Shown here in pieces: positions 10,417 through 20,248 of a stretch of 64,000 nucleotides of DNA. The position numbers and the translations under genes are program-made. Each line of letters begins with the position of its first letter. The stretch's first letter is position 1. Under the pieces are notes generated by a model, which made no database searches, was not told the origin of the DNA, and saw only the letters and a program-made list of their open reading frames with translations. The stretch is taken from assembly GCF_016584105.1 (NCBI RefSeq), contig NZ_NRSM01000016.1, positions 21,443 to 85,442 on the forward strand, written 5' to 3'. The stretch comes from Ectothiorhodospira shaposhnikovii (GTDB lineage Bacteria > Pseudomonadota > Gammaproteobacteria > Ectothiorhodospirales > Ectothiorhodospiraceae).

Positions 10417-11367
10417 TCAGATCATCCCAAGCTGCGTCTTGAGTTCCCGATGCAGCTGTTCCACCGCCGGACGGGATTGTTTGAAGATGGTTTCAAAGCG
10501 ATAAAAGTCCAGCACCCGTACATTGCTGATCTCGGGGCGGACAAGGATGTCAGGCGGGAGCCGCCTGAGTTTTTCCTCCAGGATCGAGAACTGCATGATC
10601 TGAAAGGTGTTGAAACTGTTATCGAAATAGGACGGGCTGGCATTGCCGTCCCCGTTGCCGTTGTCCGGTTTGCGCGTGCCCAGCACGTCCACGGCGATGG
10701 TGATGTCGCAATCATCCATCAGCAGATCATAGGGGACGGGATTGGTGAGGCCACCGTCCACCAGTACCTTGTCGTTCAGGATCACGGGGCTGAACAGCCC
10801 CGGCATGGCCATGCTGCCCTGGACGGCGGTCCAGATGTCTCCGCTGTCAAAGACCACCGCGCGTCGCTCCCAGAAGTTGGTGGCCACCACCTGCAAGGGG
10901 ATCTTGAGTTCCTCGAAATGGCTCACGCCGGCGGTATCCTTGAGGAACTTGATGAAGGCGTCCGACTTCATCAGTCCGCCCTTGGCGCCGAAGGGTTCCA
11001 GGAACTTGATCCAGCGGGTCCATTCCCGGTTCAGCAGGGACTCGAACCAGGATTCGTCGTGGGCCACGGTGAGGGCGTCGATGGCATCGTGGATATCCCG
11101 GGACGACAGGCCCGCCGCGTAAAGTGCCCCCATGACAGCACCTATGCTGGAGCCTGCGATGCGATGGGGGGTCACTCCCAGTTCCTCCAGCACCTCGAAC
11201 ACCAGGACATGGGCCAGACCCCGGGCACCTCCGCTGCCCAGTGCCAGCCCGACGCGGGGTGTCCGGTCAGCCCTGGCCGGATCGGGGAAACCGGCCAGGG
11301 CGGGGACGAGGGCAGCAGTAACCAGGGCCTTGAGGGTGCGACGACGACCGGGGTCGATCACGGTCAT
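10417..11367 (-). CDS. Patatin-like phospholipase, probably exported
   Basis: This 316-residue acyl hydrolase shows the glycine-rich oxyanion loop (GSGGARGLAH), the nucleophile serine in GSSIGAV and the catalytic aspartate in DGGLTNPVPYD, the Ser-Asp dyad of patatins (RssA-like). The N-terminus from 11367 is MTVIDPGRRRTLKALVTAALVPALAG in outline: paired arginines, a hydrophobic stretch and a small-residue end ahead of the ADRTPR sequence, which suggests a Tat-type signal. The frame could also start at 11406. Substrate is unknown. Confidence 0.85.
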   Translation of the reverse strand: MTVIDPGRRRTLKALVTAALVPALAGFPDPARADRTPRVGLALGSGGARGLAHVLVFEVLEELGVTPHRIAGSSIGAVMGALYAAGLSSRDIHDAIDALTVAHDESWFESLLNREWTRWIKFLEPFGAKGGLMKSDAFIKFLKDTAGVSHFEELKIPLQVVATNFWERRAVVFDSGDIWTAVQGSMAMPGLFSPVILNDKVLVDGGLTNPVPYDLLMDDCDITIAVDVLGTRKPDNGNGDGNASPSYFDNSFNTFQIMQFSILEEKLRRLPPDILVRPEISNVRVLDFYRFETIFKQSRPAVEQLHRELKTQLGMI

Positions 11368-11486
11368 GGGCAAGGTCTCCGTTTGCAAAACACTTGTTCT
11401 GATCATACCGTGTCAGGTCACCAATGCCGAAGCGGGTACGTCGCCGGTCGTCGGCCCGATGGCCTGTCAAGTCCGTGGAGAGATGC

Positions 11487-12233
11487 ATGGCCCTGGAACT
11501 GTTGCTGATGCCGCCGGCAAGTCCCCTGATATTGATGCTGGCGGGGGTGTTGTTACGGCGGTCATGGATGGGACGGCTCCTGTTCGTGCTTGGCCTGCTG
11601 CTCCTTTACCTGGCTTCGTTGCCGATGGTGTCCCATGCGCTGACCGGCACCCTGGAAGCCCGCGCCCGGGCCGTGCAGGCTGCGCCGGATCAGGCCGGTG
11701 CCGTCGTCATCCTTGCCGGTGGAAGGCGTGCGGATGCCCCGGAATACGGCGCCGACACGGTGAACCACTTTTCCCTGGAGCGGGCCAGGTATGGCGCCTG
11801 GGTGCATCGGCAGACCGGTCTGCCGATCCTGGTCAGCGGCGGACGGGTGGGGGGCGAAGAACCCTTGAGCGAGGCGGAACTGATGCAGCAGGTGCTTACC
11901 GGGGAATGGGGCGTGCCCGTGCGCTGGGTGGAGGATCGAAGCCGCAATACCTGTGAAAACGCCCTGTTCAGTGCCGAACTGTTGCTGACCGAGGGCATCG
12001 GGCATGCCGTCCTTGTCACCCATGCGGTGCATGTACCCCGGGCGCGCTGGTGCTTCGAGCAGACCGGATTGACCGTATCCGCCATGCCGACCTATTCCCG
12101 CCGCCCGGATCCAGGGGCATCGGAGGGGTTTGATGGACGTGGCCTGATTCCCCAGGCAGTGGCCCTGGAACGCACCCGCTTTGCCCTGCATGAGTATCTG
12201 GGTATGGTCTGGTACCGGTTCAGGTACCACTGA
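11487..12233 (+). CDS. ElyC/SanA/YdcF-family (DUF218) membrane protein
   Basis: This 248-residue protein has two N-terminal membrane segments (about residues 10-45) followed by a periplasmic DUF218 fold: AVVILAGGRRADAPEY, a central LPILVSGGR strand and the signature ENALFSAELLLTEGI. Family members such as ElyC affect envelope polysaccharide or peptidoglycan carrier metabolism. The start at 11487 is preceded by GGAG; an earlier ATG at 11424 lacks a convincing site. It is divergent from the patatin gene and convergent with the YdbH-like gene 9 bases away. Confidence 0.8.
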   Translation: MALELLLMPPASPLILMLAGVLLRRSWMGRLLFVLGLLLLYLASLPMVSHALTGTLEARARAVQAAPDQAGAVVILAGGRRADAPEYGADTVNHFSLERARYGAWVHRQTGLPILVSGGRVGGEEPLSEAELMQQVLTGEWGVPVRWVEDRSRNTCENALFSAELLLTEGIGHAVLVTHAVHVPRARWCFEQTGLTVSAMPTYSRRPDPGASEGFDGRGLIPQAVALERTRFALHEYLGMVWYRFRYH

Positions 12234-12242
12234 GTCTCGGTT

Positions 12243-14318
12243 TCAATCATCCGCGTGCGTCGAGAATTCCCCGGACTGCACCGCACTGACCAGCCGGTGT
12301 ACCAGATCCCGCCAGGCCACCTGGCGGGTGAAGCCCACCACCTGAATCCGGGGTAGTCCCGACCCCTGGACGATGAAATAACCTCCCGTGGGCGCCGGTG
12401 CCACCCCGCTCATCTCGCACACGTCCCCGCGCAGGTGGCAGGACAGGCCCAGCTGGCGGTAGGAGAAGGACTCGAAGAAGCGCAGGAAGCCGGTGCCCAG
12501 GACTCCGCCCACACCGCCGCCCAGGCTCACCAGATTATCCACCGCCCGCTGGCTGATGCGGCGCCGGAAGTTGCCTTCCAGGGGGGTGTAAAGGGCGGCG
12601 TCGAAGCGGACCGGTTCCCAGTTCACCAGCACCAGGTCGTGCACGTGGCCCTGCAGTCGTCCCTCGATCCTGCCGAAGGCAAAGGTGCCGGTGATGGCCG
12701 CCAGATCCAGGTGGTTGATGTCCATGTCGCCGGAGAGCACCGGCGCCACCCCGAACGGGTCCCGCAGGTGCAGGTTGCGCATCATGATGAGGCCGTCGAA
12801 GGCATGGATCAGCAGCCGTCCGCCGACGCTCAGCTCACCCCCCTGGTAGCGCACCCGGGGGATGACCCCGGCCAGGGTGCCGGTGAACAGGGGACGCTCC
12901 ATGGCGGCGGCCAGCAGCTCCATGGCAATGGGAGTGATGCGGCCATCGAATTCCATTACCGGGTCATCCGTGGAAAGGGCCTGCGCCTTGAGTGTCTCCA
13001 CTTCCAGTGCTCCGTCCAGGATCGGAATCCGGGCCGGCTCCAGCAGTCGCAGGCCGTCCTGTTCCAGTTGCAGGCGCAGGCGGGTGTTGCCCAGGGGAAT
13101 GCGATAGACGTGCCCGCCGACAAAGCCCAGGCTGCTGGGTGGCGGGCTTTGTGTCGCACTCCACAGGAAGCGTCCGTCCAGGCCGTAGAGGCCCAGGCGT
13201 CCCAGCCGGTCGTCCAGGTAGACGTCCACGGCGGTCAGTGCCGCCTGGGACAGCGCGCCCTCCCTGATCTGCAGCCGGGCCGAGACCAGTCCCTGGGTTT
13301 CCAGGTCTTCCAGTACCGTGCCGTAGAGAAAGGGTTGGAGAACGGTCTCGTACAGCACCGGTAGCCGCCCCCGGCTCAGGATCAGGTCGGCCTCCCGCAG
13401 GGGCGGATCCTGCCGGCTATCCAGATGCAGCCTGCCCACCACCTGCAGGGCCTCCCCCCAGGTCAGATCCAGCTGATCCACCCGCAGTTCGCCGTGTTCC
13501 GGCGAACCGGTAAAGGCCAGCTCCAGTCGGCCGGGGGCATCAGGTGAGGACTCGGCATAGACCGGATGGATGTAACTTCCCCCTTCGGACCAGGTCAGAT
13601 CCAGTCGGCCCCGCCAGCGGTCGGCCTGTTGCCGGGCTTCCAGTGCCAGATCCATGGCCAGGTCTTCCCCCGCCAGGGTGCCGTCGGCGGCGCTGAAGGC
13701 GCCGGAGCGCAAGGACAGTCGGGATGAAAGATGCTCCAGGCCGTCATCACCACCGGTGGCCTGCAGGTGGCCGGACAGGACACCCTGCAGCAGAAGGTCG
13801 TTCAGGGGGGCATCCGGCGCGGCCAGGACCCTGAGCAGGGGAGGGACCCCTTCCAGAGGCAGTGCCTGCAGGGTCGCCGTGGCCCGCCAGTGTCCCGGAC
13901 CCAGCAAAAGGCGTACCTGAAGTCCGTCCATCTGTTCCAGGACAAGCGTCAGATCCAGGTCAAGGCGTCCATCCAGGCGCAGGGTCATGCGGCCCGTGCC
14001 GCTGCCATATCCCAATGCCGGGTGTCGCCACGTCACCTGCAGCCGCGGACAGTCCAGGGTGATGTTGTCCAGTCCACCTCCCCGGCATTGCAGCCGGATC
14101 TGCCGCAGTGCCCCAAGGGGTTCCGGGAGCCGGAGTCGTTCCACCTGGAGATCCAGGGTATCCCGCTGTCCCAGGTTCAGGTCCAGGCTGACGCCTTCCA
14201 TGGACCAGCCGTCGCCCTGAATGTCTCCGATGCCCAGACGCAGGCCATCCAGGGCCGGGGCCGGTCCGGGCAGGCCCGCGATCAGCAGGATCAGGCTTGG
14301 GAGGATGAGGCGTCGCAA
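12243..14318 (-). CDS. YdbH-like (AsmA-type) periplasmic protein
   Basis: This 691-residue protein begins with a signal peptide (RRLILPSLILLIAGLPGPAPA) and then consists mostly of repetitive beta-rich segments alternating leucine, arginine and aspartate (LDLNLGQRDTLDLQVERLRL), as in AsmA/YdbH/TamB-like proteins that bridge the periplasm for phospholipid transport. The C-terminal part (FESFSYRQLGLSCHL, then GYFIVQGSGLPRIQVVGF) resembles the conserved YdbH C-terminus. The start overlaps the 3' end of trhP by 28 bases. Family placement is from overall pattern and is moderately sure. Confidence 0.65.
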   Translation of the reverse strand: MRRLILPSLILLIAGLPGPAPALDGLRLGIGDIQGDGWSMEGVSLDLNLGQRDTLDLQVERLRLPEPLGALRQIRLQCRGGGLDNITLDCPRLQVTWRHPALGYGSGTGRMTLRLDGRLDLDLTLVLEQMDGLQVRLLLGPGHWRATATLQALPLEGVPPLLRVLAAPDAPLNDLLLQGVLSGHLQATGGDDGLEHLSSRLSLRSGAFSAADGTLAGEDLAMDLALEARQQADRWRGRLDLTWSEGGSYIHPVYAESSPDAPGRLELAFTGSPEHGELRVDQLDLTWGEALQVVGRLHLDSRQDPPLREADLILSRGRLPVLYETVLQPFLYGTVLEDLETQGLVSARLQIREGALSQAALTAVDVYLDDRLGRLGLYGLDGRFLWSATQSPPPSSLGFVGGHVYRIPLGNTRLRLQLEQDGLRLLEPARIPILDGALEVETLKAQALSTDDPVMEFDGRITPIAMELLAAAMERPLFTGTLAGVIPRVRYQGGELSVGGRLLIHAFDGLIMMRNLHLRDPFGVAPVLSGDMDINHLDLAAITGTFAFGRIEGRLQGHVHDLVLVNWEPVRFDAALYTPLEGNFRRRISQRAVDNLVSLGGGVGGVLGTGFLRFFESFSYRQLGLSCHLRGDVCEMSGVAPAPTGGYFIVQGSGLPRIQVVGFTRQVAWRDLVHRLVSAVQSGEFSTHADD

Positions 14319-15646
14319 GGTGCTTGAGGCGTCTGCGGTTCCATGTACCGTACCACCAGTCCCAGGCTGTAATCCCCGTCGGGCAGGGGTATCCGGACCC
14401 GGTAGCCCGCACCCGGTGCTTCCGGCATTGTTTCTCCCGCGAGGCTGAACAAGGTCTCCAGGACCAGCTCGCGGCTGCCCGCCGGGGTCATCACCTCCAG
14501 GCGATCTCCCACCGCGAACTTGTTCTTTACCTCGATCTCCGCCAGTCCGGTGTCGGGATCAAAGCCCAGGATCTCTCCCACGAACAGCTGGCGGGAGGAT
14601 TCTGAATGTCCCCGCGTATAATTCTGTGCCGTGCGGTCCCTGGCCCGGGTCAGGAAGCCGTCGGTATAGCCCCGATTGGCCAATCCGTCCAGGTGATCCA
14701 GCAGTCGCGGATCGAAGTCCCGGCCCGCCGCCGCATCGTCGATGGCGCGGCGATACACCTGGGTGGCGCGGGCGGCGTAATAGTGGGATTTGGTCCGGCC
14801 CTCGATCTTCAGTGCGTCCACCCCGATCTCCGTCAGTCGCCGCACATGCTGCACCGCCCGCAGGTCCATGGAGTTGAGGATGTAGGTGCCGTGCTCATCC
14901 TCTTCCACCGGCATGAGCTGTCCGGGCCGTTCCCCTTCCTCCAGCAGGAATGCCTCGTTTGCCTGTGGGTGACGTCCCCCGGCGGCTTCCTCCATCGGCA
15001 GCAGGTCGCCGGCATCATCGGTCCGGGTGGGGTGCAGACGGTAGCGCCAGCGGCAGGAATTGGTGCAGGCCCCCTGGTTGGCGTCCCGGTGATTGAAGTA
15101 GCCCGACAGCAGGCAGCGCCCGGAATAGGCGATGCACATGGCGCCGTGCACCATCACTTCCAGTTCCGTGTCCGGGCAGTCCTCGCGGATGCGGCTGATC
15201 TCCTCCAGGGACAGCTCCCGGGACAGGATCACCCGGGACAGACCCAGCCCCTGCCAGAAGCGAACCGATGCCTGGTTCACCGTGTTGGCCTGTACCGATA
15301 GATGCACCGGGACTTGCGGCCAGGTCTCCCGCACCATCAGGATCAGGCCCGGATCCGACATGATCAGGGCATCCGGTGCCAGTTCCACCACCGGGGTCAT
15401 GTCCCTGAGGAAGGTCTGCACCTTGGCGGGATGGGCGGCAATGTTGGCGGCCAGGAAGAATCGGCGGCCCGCGGCGTGGGTGGCCTCGATCCCGGCCTGC
15501 AGTTGTTCCAGGCTGGAAAAGTCGTTGTTGCGCACCCGCAGGGAGTAGCGGGGCAGGCCGGCATACACCGCATCGGCGCCGTAGGCCAGGGCATAGCGCA
15601 GGTTCTTCAGGGTGCCGGCGGGGGCGAGGAGTTCGGGGGTCTTCAT
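14291..15646 (-). CDS. trhP: tRNA 5-hydroxyuridine synthesis U32 protein TrhP (YegQ)
   Basis: This 451-residue U32-family protein matches YegQ/TrhP, which uses prephenate in oxygen-independent hydroxylation of tRNA uridine 34. Evidence includes the start KTPELLAPAGTLKNLRYAL, the core MVHGAMCIAYSGRCLLSGYF, the NHRDANQGACTNSCRWRY block with its cysteines, and the usual length of about 450. It is the upstream gene of a two-gene unit with the YdbH-like gene and lies 3.6 kb from two other U32 proteins (UbiU, UbiV). Confidence 0.88.
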   Translation of the reverse strand: MKTPELLAPAGTLKNLRYALAYGADAVYAGLPRYSLRVRNNDFSSLEQLQAGIEATHAAGRRFFLAANIAAHPAKVQTFLRDMTPVVELAPDALIMSDPGLILMVRETWPQVPVHLSVQANTVNQASVRFWQGLGLSRVILSRELSLEEISRIREDCPDTELEVMVHGAMCIAYSGRCLLSGYFNHRDANQGACTNSCRWRYRLHPTRTDDAGDLLPMEEAAGGRHPQANEAFLLEEGERPGQLMPVEEDEHGTYILNSMDLRAVQHVRRLTEIGVDALKIEGRTKSHYYAARATQVYRRAIDDAAAGRDFDPRLLDHLDGLANRGYTDGFLTRARDRTAQNYTRGHSESSRQLFVGEILGFDPDTGLAEIEVKNKFAVGDRLEVMTPAGSRELVLETLFSLAGETMPEAPGAGYRVRIPLPDGDYSLGLVVRYMEPQTPQAPCDASSSQA

Positions 15647-15798
15647 GGGGAGAGATGATACTTCAGTTGCAGCCTTGACGTGGGAGCGACCCCGGCAAAC
15701 CCTTCATCGGCAGGGGGATGCAGCCTCCCCTGATCCCATGGTGTAGAATCCCGGCATTGCATGATGAATCCCCCGACGAATTCCCCGAGGAAGGTTTG

Positions 15799-16884
15799 AT
15801 GTCCCAGGTGTCCCGCTTGCAGGTTGAAACGGCTCTCAAGGAGATCCAGGATCCCTACATGGACAATGACTTGATGTCCACCAAGGCCGTCAAGGATATC
15901 CAGGTGGATGGCGACAGGGTCGGCATCCGGCTGACCCTGGGCTATGCCGCCGCCGGCTGGCACGATGCGCTGCGCCGGGCCGTGACCGAGCAGGTGGGGC
16001 GCATCCAGGGTGTCGCCACGGTGGATGTACAGGTGGAGACCCGCATCGTCTCCCACGCAGTACAGAAGAATCTCAAACCCCTTCAGGGGATCAAGAACAT
16101 CATCGCCGTGGCCTCCGGCAAGGGCGGAGTGGGCAAGTCCACCACCGCCGTCAACCTGGCCCTGGCCCTGGCGGGGGAGGGGGCCAGCGTGGGCATCCTG
16201 GATGCCGACATCTACGGCCCCAGCCAGCCCCGCATGCTGGGCATCTCCGGCAAGCCGGAGACCCGTGACGGCAAGACCATGGAGCCGATGGAAAACCACG
16301 GCATCCAGGCCATGTCCATCGGATTTCTCATCGATGAGGACACCCCCATGATCTGGCGTGGCCCCATGGTCACCCAGGCCCTGGAACAGCTGCTGCGGGA
16401 CACCAACTGGAAGGCGCTGGATTATCTGGTCATCGACCTGCCGCCGGGCACCGGCGACACCCAGCTTACCCTGGCCCAGAAGATTCCGGTGAGCGGTGCC
16501 GTCATCGTCACCACCCCCCAGGACATCGCCCTGCTGGATGCCCGCAAGGGTCTGAAGATGTTCGAGAAGGTGGACGTGCCGGTGCTGGGGGTGGTGGAGA
16601 ACATGAGCATCCACATCTGCTCCAACTGCGGTCACGAGGAATACATCTTCGGCCAGGGCGGCGGCGAGCGCATGGCCCGGGACTACGGCGTGGAGTTCCT
16701 CGGCGCCCTGCCGCTGGATATCCATATCCGTGAACAGGCCGACGGTGGCCGCCCCACCGTGATCGCCCAGCCCGATAGCCGCATCGCAGAGATCTACCGG
16801 GAAATCGCCCGCCGCACCGCCGCGCGCCTGGCCGCCCAGGCCCGGGACTACAGCGCCAAGTTCCCCAACATCGTCATCCAGTAA
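15799..16884 (+). CDS. apbC: Iron-sulfur carrier ApbC/Mrp, P-loop NTPase
   Basis: This 361-residue protein carries an N-terminal MIP18-like domain (about residues 1-85) and a Mrp/NBP35 ATPase domain with the deviant P-loop [16 protein letters not shown] and a C-terminal cluster-binding CSNCGHEE motif. It assembles and transfers [4Fe-4S] clusters. The start at 15799 ([19 protein letters not shown]) is chosen over an in-frame ATG at 15718 because the earlier residues are not family-like. It precedes dcd by 14 bases. Confidence 0.93.
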   Translation: MSQVSRLQVETALKEIQDPYMDNDLMSTKAVKDIQVDGDRVGIRLTLGYAAAGWHDALRRAVTEQVGRIQGVATVDVQVETRIVSHAVQKNLKPLQGIKNIIAVASGKGGVGKSTTAVNLALALAGEGASVGILDADIYGPSQPRMLGISGKPETRDGKTMEPMENHGIQAMSIGFLIDEDTPMIWRGPMVTQALEQLLRDTNWKALDYLVIDLPPGTGDTQLTLAQKIPVSGAVIVTTPQDIALLDARKGLKMFEKVDVPVLGVVENMSIHICSNCGHEEYIFGQGGGERMARDYGVEFLGALPLDIHIREQADGGRPTVIAQPDSRIAEIYREIARRTAARLAAQARDYSAKFPNIVIQ

Positions 16885-16898
16885 AGGCAGGTCGTTTC

Positions 16899-17462
16899 AT
16901 GTCGATCAAATCGGACAAGTGGATCCGCCGCATGGCGGCGCAGGGCATGATCGAACCCTTCGAGCCGGGGCAGGTGCGGTACGCCGGGGAGGAGCGCATC
17001 ATCTCCTACGGCACCTCCAGCTATGGCTATGACGTGCGCTGCGCCGACGAATTCAAGGTGTTCACCAACATCAACTCCACCATCGTGGACCCCAAGTCCT
17101 TCGACGAACGCAGTTTCGTGGACGTCAAATCGGACGTCTGCATCATCCCCCCCAACTCCTTCGCCCTGGCGCGGACGGTGGAGTATTTCCGGATTCCCCG
17201 CAATGTGCTGACCATCTGTCTGGGCAAGAGCACCTATGCCCGCTGCGGCATCATCGTGAACGTAACCCCCCTGGAGCCGGAGTGGGAGGGGCATGTGACC
17301 CTGGAATTTTCCAATACCACCCCCCTGCCAGCGCGGATCTATGCCAATGAAGGGGTGGCGCAGATGTTGTTCCTGGAGTCCGACGAGGTCTGCGAGACTT
17401 CCTATAAGGATCGGGGCGGCAAGTATCAGGGGCAACGGGGCGTGACATTGCCCAAGACCTGA
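16899..17462 (+). CDS. dcd: dCTP deaminase
   Basis: This 187-residue enzyme converts dCTP to dUTP. The start [21 protein letters not shown], the active-site stretch [21 protein letters not shown] and the EGVAQMLF motif are diagnostic, and the length equals that of the usual bacterial trimeric enzyme. It lies 14 bases after apbC and is separated from the following radical-SAM operon by 178 bases that contain GC-rich inverted segments but no gene I can support. Confidence 0.97.
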   Translation: MSIKSDKWIRRMAAQGMIEPFEPGQVRYAGEERIISYGTSSYGYDVRCADEFKVFTNINSTIVDPKSFDERSFVDVKSDVCIIPPNSFALARTVEYFRIPRNVLTICLGKSTYARCGIIVNVTPLEPEWEGHVTLEFSNTTPLPARIYANEGVAQMLFLESDEVCETSYKDRGGKYQGQRGVTLPKT

Positions 17463-17640
17463 GCGGCCCCGGTCGCGCATGACGGGGTTGGTCCGCGGCA
17501 CCGGCCAAGACTGATTCCAGAACATGACAGCGACCGCCAATTCATGTTTAATGGCGATTTTCCCGGCGAGCCCCCGCCGCGGTTTCGGGCGTCGGGTCGC
17601 GGCCCCGACCCCGGGCCGCAAGCCAAGAGGTAGCTTGAAG

Positions 17641-18270
17641 ATGCAGCAACAGACGGCCGACCACCACGCAGACCCCGTGGTGGGTTACAGCCTACACAAC
17701 CGCCGTTATCTGAACGTCACCAACCGTTGCACCCTGCGCTGCGCCTTCTGCCCCAAGTTCAACAAGACCTGGGAGGTGCAGGGATACCCCCTGCGGCTGT
17801 ATCAGGAGCCCACGGTGGAACAGATGCTCGACGCAGTGGGCGATCCGAAGGATTACGAAGCCGTGGTGTTTTGCGGCCTGGGCGAACCCACCCTGCGCCT
17901 GGACGCCGTCCTGAGCGTGGCCCGGCAACTCAAGGCCCGGGGCGCCCCCGCCATCCGCATCAATACCGACGGCCTGGCCAGTCTGGTCCACGGCCGGGAT
18001 GTGACCCCGGAGATGGCCGGTTGCATCGATGCCCTGTCCGTCTCCCTCAATGCCCAGGATGCCTTCACCTACGAACGGCACTGCCGGCCCAAACTGCCCG
18101 GTGCCTATCCTGCCCTGCTGGACTTCGTGCGTGCCGCCCGTGTCCATGTGCCCGAGGTCACCGTCACCGCCGTCGACGGCCTTCCGGGGGTGGATATCAC
18201 CGCCTGCGAAGCCATTGCCCGGGAACTGGGGGTGGGGTTTCGTCGTCGGGTCCTGGACCTGGTGGGCTGA
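17641..18270 (+). CDS. Radical-SAM protein (TatD-associated type)
   Basis: This 209-residue radical-SAM enzyme has the cluster motif CTLRCAFC near residue 30, a GLGEPTLRLD strand for SAM binding and NTDGLASL downstream, like the short radical-SAM proteins often encoded beside tatD in proteobacteria. The reaction is unknown. The start at 17641 (MQQQTADHHADPVVGYSLHNR) is preferred; an earlier ATG at 17524 gives a low-complexity Arg/Pro extension. The stop lies 2 bases before the next radical-SAM gene, so the two are cotranscribed. Confidence 0.75.
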   Translation: MQQQTADHHADPVVGYSLHNRRYLNVTNRCTLRCAFCPKFNKTWEVQGYPLRLYQEPTVEQMLDAVGDPKDYEAVVFCGLGEPTLRLDAVLSVARQLKARGAPAIRINTDGLASLVHGRDVTPEMAGCIDALSVSLNAQDAFTYERHCRPKLPGAYPALLDFVRAARVHVPEVTVTAVDGLPGVDITACEAIARELGVGFRRRVLDLVG

Positions 18271-18272
18271 CG

Positions 18273-19232
18273 ATGTCCACCTTCACCGACCGCGTCAACA
18301 CCCTGGGCAGCCACCTGCGGGCACGGTACGGCCAGCGGGTGCACAAGCTCACCGTGAGCGCCGGATTCATCTGCCCCAACATGGACGGCACCAAGGGCCG
18401 CGGCGGTTGCAGCTTCTGCAACAACGCCAGTTTTGCCCCCCAGGGGCAGGACGGCGGCGCCGTGCGCCGGCAGCTGGACGAGGGCAGGGCAGTGGTGGCC
18501 CGGCGCACCGGCGCCCGCCTGCACCTGGCCTATTTTCAGGCCTACACCAATACCTACGCCGAGGTCACCCGCCTCAAGGCCCTCTATGATGCCGCCCTGG
18601 AACAGCCGGGGGTGGTGGGGCTGTCCATCGGTACCCGCCCCGACTGCGTGCCCGACGAGGTGCTGGACCTGCTGGTTTCCTACCAGGAACAGGGCCATAC
18701 CCTGTGGCTGGAGCTGGGCCTGCAGTCCGCCTTCGACGAGACCCTGGTCCGGGTCAACCGGGGGCACGGCTTTGCCGAATACCAGGACGCCGTCCGGCGT
18801 GCCCGTGACCGGGGGCTATCCGTTTGCACCCACCTGATCATCGGTCTGCCCGGCGAGACCCCCTGGCACCAGCGGGAAACCCTGGCCCGGGTCTTGAATG
18901 AAGGCACCGATGGCCTCAAGCTTCACCCCCTGCATGTGGTCCGGGGCACCCGCCTGTCCCGCCAGTGGCGCGCCGGCGAATACCGGCCCTGGACCCTGAA
19001 CGAATATGTGAACACGGCGGTGGACATGATCGAGATGACCCCGCCCGAGGTGGTGTTCCATCGCCTGACCGCCACGGCGCGCAAGCCCCTGCTGCTGGCA
19101 CCGGACTGGTGCGGCAGCAAGTGGACGGTGATCAACGCCATCGAACAGGAGCTGACACGGCGGGGGACCCGACAGGGTGCGCGTCCCCTGCATTCAGACA
19201 GTCACCTTCCAGGAACCCAGGAGAGTTGTTGA
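18273..19232 (+). CDS. YhcC-type radical-SAM protein (TIGR01212-like)
   Basis: This 319-residue radical-SAM protein shows the unusual spacing CPNMDGTKGRGGCSFC typical of the YhcC group, the segment YFQAYTNTYAEV, GLSIGTRPDCVPDEVLDLL and ELGLQSAFDETL. E. coli YhcC has no established reaction. Its stop codon overlaps the ubiU start by one base (TGATG), so it belongs to the ubiUV operon. That link may hint at a role in anaerobic cofactor chemistry, which is inference only. Confidence 0.85.
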   Translation: MSTFTDRVNTLGSHLRARYGQRVHKLTVSAGFICPNMDGTKGRGGCSFCNNASFAPQGQDGGAVRRQLDEGRAVVARRTGARLHLAYFQAYTNTYAEVTRLKALYDAALEQPGVVGLSIGTRPDCVPDEVLDLLVSYQEQGHTLWLELGLQSAFDETLVRVNRGHGFAEYQDAVRRARDRGLSVCTHLIIGLPGETPWHQRETLARVLNEGTDGLKLHPLHVVRGTRLSRQWRAGEYRPWTLNEYVNTAVDMIEMTPPEVVFHRLTATARKPLLLAPDWCGSKWTVINAIEQELTRRGTRQGARPLHSDSHLPGTQESC

Positions 19233-20248
19233 TGAACCCAGATCGTATGGAGCTGGTCTGTCCGGCGGGCGGCTTCCCGGCGCTCCGGGCAGCCGTGGAC
19301 AACGGCGCCGATGCCGTTTATCTGAGCCTGCGCGGCGAGACCAATGCCCGTAACTTCCCGGGCCTGAACTTTGACCGCAAGGCCCTGCAGAAGGGCATTG
19401 CCTACGCCCGGGGCAAGGGCGTGAAGGTCTACATGGCCCTCAATACCTATCCCCAGCCGGACATCTGGACCGCCGCCACCCAGGCGGTGGATGTGGCCGC
19501 CGAGGAGGGCGTGAACGCCGTCATCCTCGCCGACATGGGGCTTTTGCGCTATGCCGCCGATACCCACAAGGATCTCACCCTGCATCTGTCGGTCCAGGGT
19601 TCCGCCACCACCGCCGATGCCCTGAACTTCTACCACGAGCGCTACGGCGTGGTGCGCGCCGTGCTGCCCCGGGTGCTGTCCATGTCCCAGGTGGCGCAGG
19701 TGATCGAGCGGGCCAGGCTGGACATCGAGGTGTTCGGTTTCGGTAGCCTGTGCGTGATGGTGGAGGGCCGCTGCATGCTGTCCTCCTATGCCACCGGCGA
19801 CTCACCCAACACCAAGGGGGCCTGCTCCCCCGCCCATGCCGTGCGCTGGATCGAGACCGGTCGCGGTCGCGAGGCGCGGCTGAACGGCGTACTCATCGAT
19901 ACCTTCAAGCCCGGCGAAAGCGCCGGCTACCCGGTCATCTGCAAGGGCCGCTATCAGGTGGGCAGTTGCGATGACACCATCTACGCCATCGAGGAACCCA
20001 CCAGCCTGAGCACCCTGGACATCCTGGCCGATCTGCTCAAGATCGGCGTCAAGGCCATCAAGCTGGAAGGCCGTCAGCGCAGCCCCGCCTATGTGGGACA
20101 GGCCACGCGCGTCATGCGCCAGGCCCTGGATGCCTGCCACGCCAACCCCGATGCCTACACCCCGCGGCCGGAATGGGCCTCCCAGCTCGCCGGCATGTCC
20201 GAAGGACGCACCCAGACCCTGGGTGCCTTGCACAGAGCCTGGCAATGA
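19232..20248 (+). CDS. ubiU: UbiU, O2-independent ubiquinone hydroxylation U32 protein
   Basis: This 338-residue U32 protein forms a heterodimer with UbiV that hydroxylates ubiquinone precursors without oxygen, using prephenate. The four [4Fe-4S] ligands are visible at C174, C181, C198 and C237; their spacing is the same as in E. coli UbiU. The start [21 protein letters not shown] is typical. It overlaps the preceding radical-SAM gene by 1 base and ubiV by 4 bases (ATGA). Confidence 0.93.
   Translation: MNPDRMELVCPAGGFPALRAAVDNGADAVYLSLRGETNARNFPGLNFDRKALQKGIAYARGKGVKVYMALNTYPQPDIWTAATQAVDVAAEEGVNAVILADMGLLRYAADTHKDLTLHLSVQGSATTADALNFYHERYGVVRAVLPRVLSMSQVAQVIERARLDIEVFGFGSLCVMVEGRCMLSSYATGDSPNTKGACSPAHAVRWIETGRGREARLNGVLIDTFKPGESAGYPVICKGRYQVGSCDDTIYAIEEPTSLSTLDILADLLKIGVKAIKLEGRQRSPAYVGQATRVMRQALDACHANPDAYTPRPEWASQLAGMSEGRTQTLGALHRAWQ

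Noticed and set aside
17463..17640. GC-rich inverted segments upstream of the radical-SAM operon
   Set aside because: They look like ordinary high-GC sequence; no consistent stem-loop, riboswitch or gene was seen.
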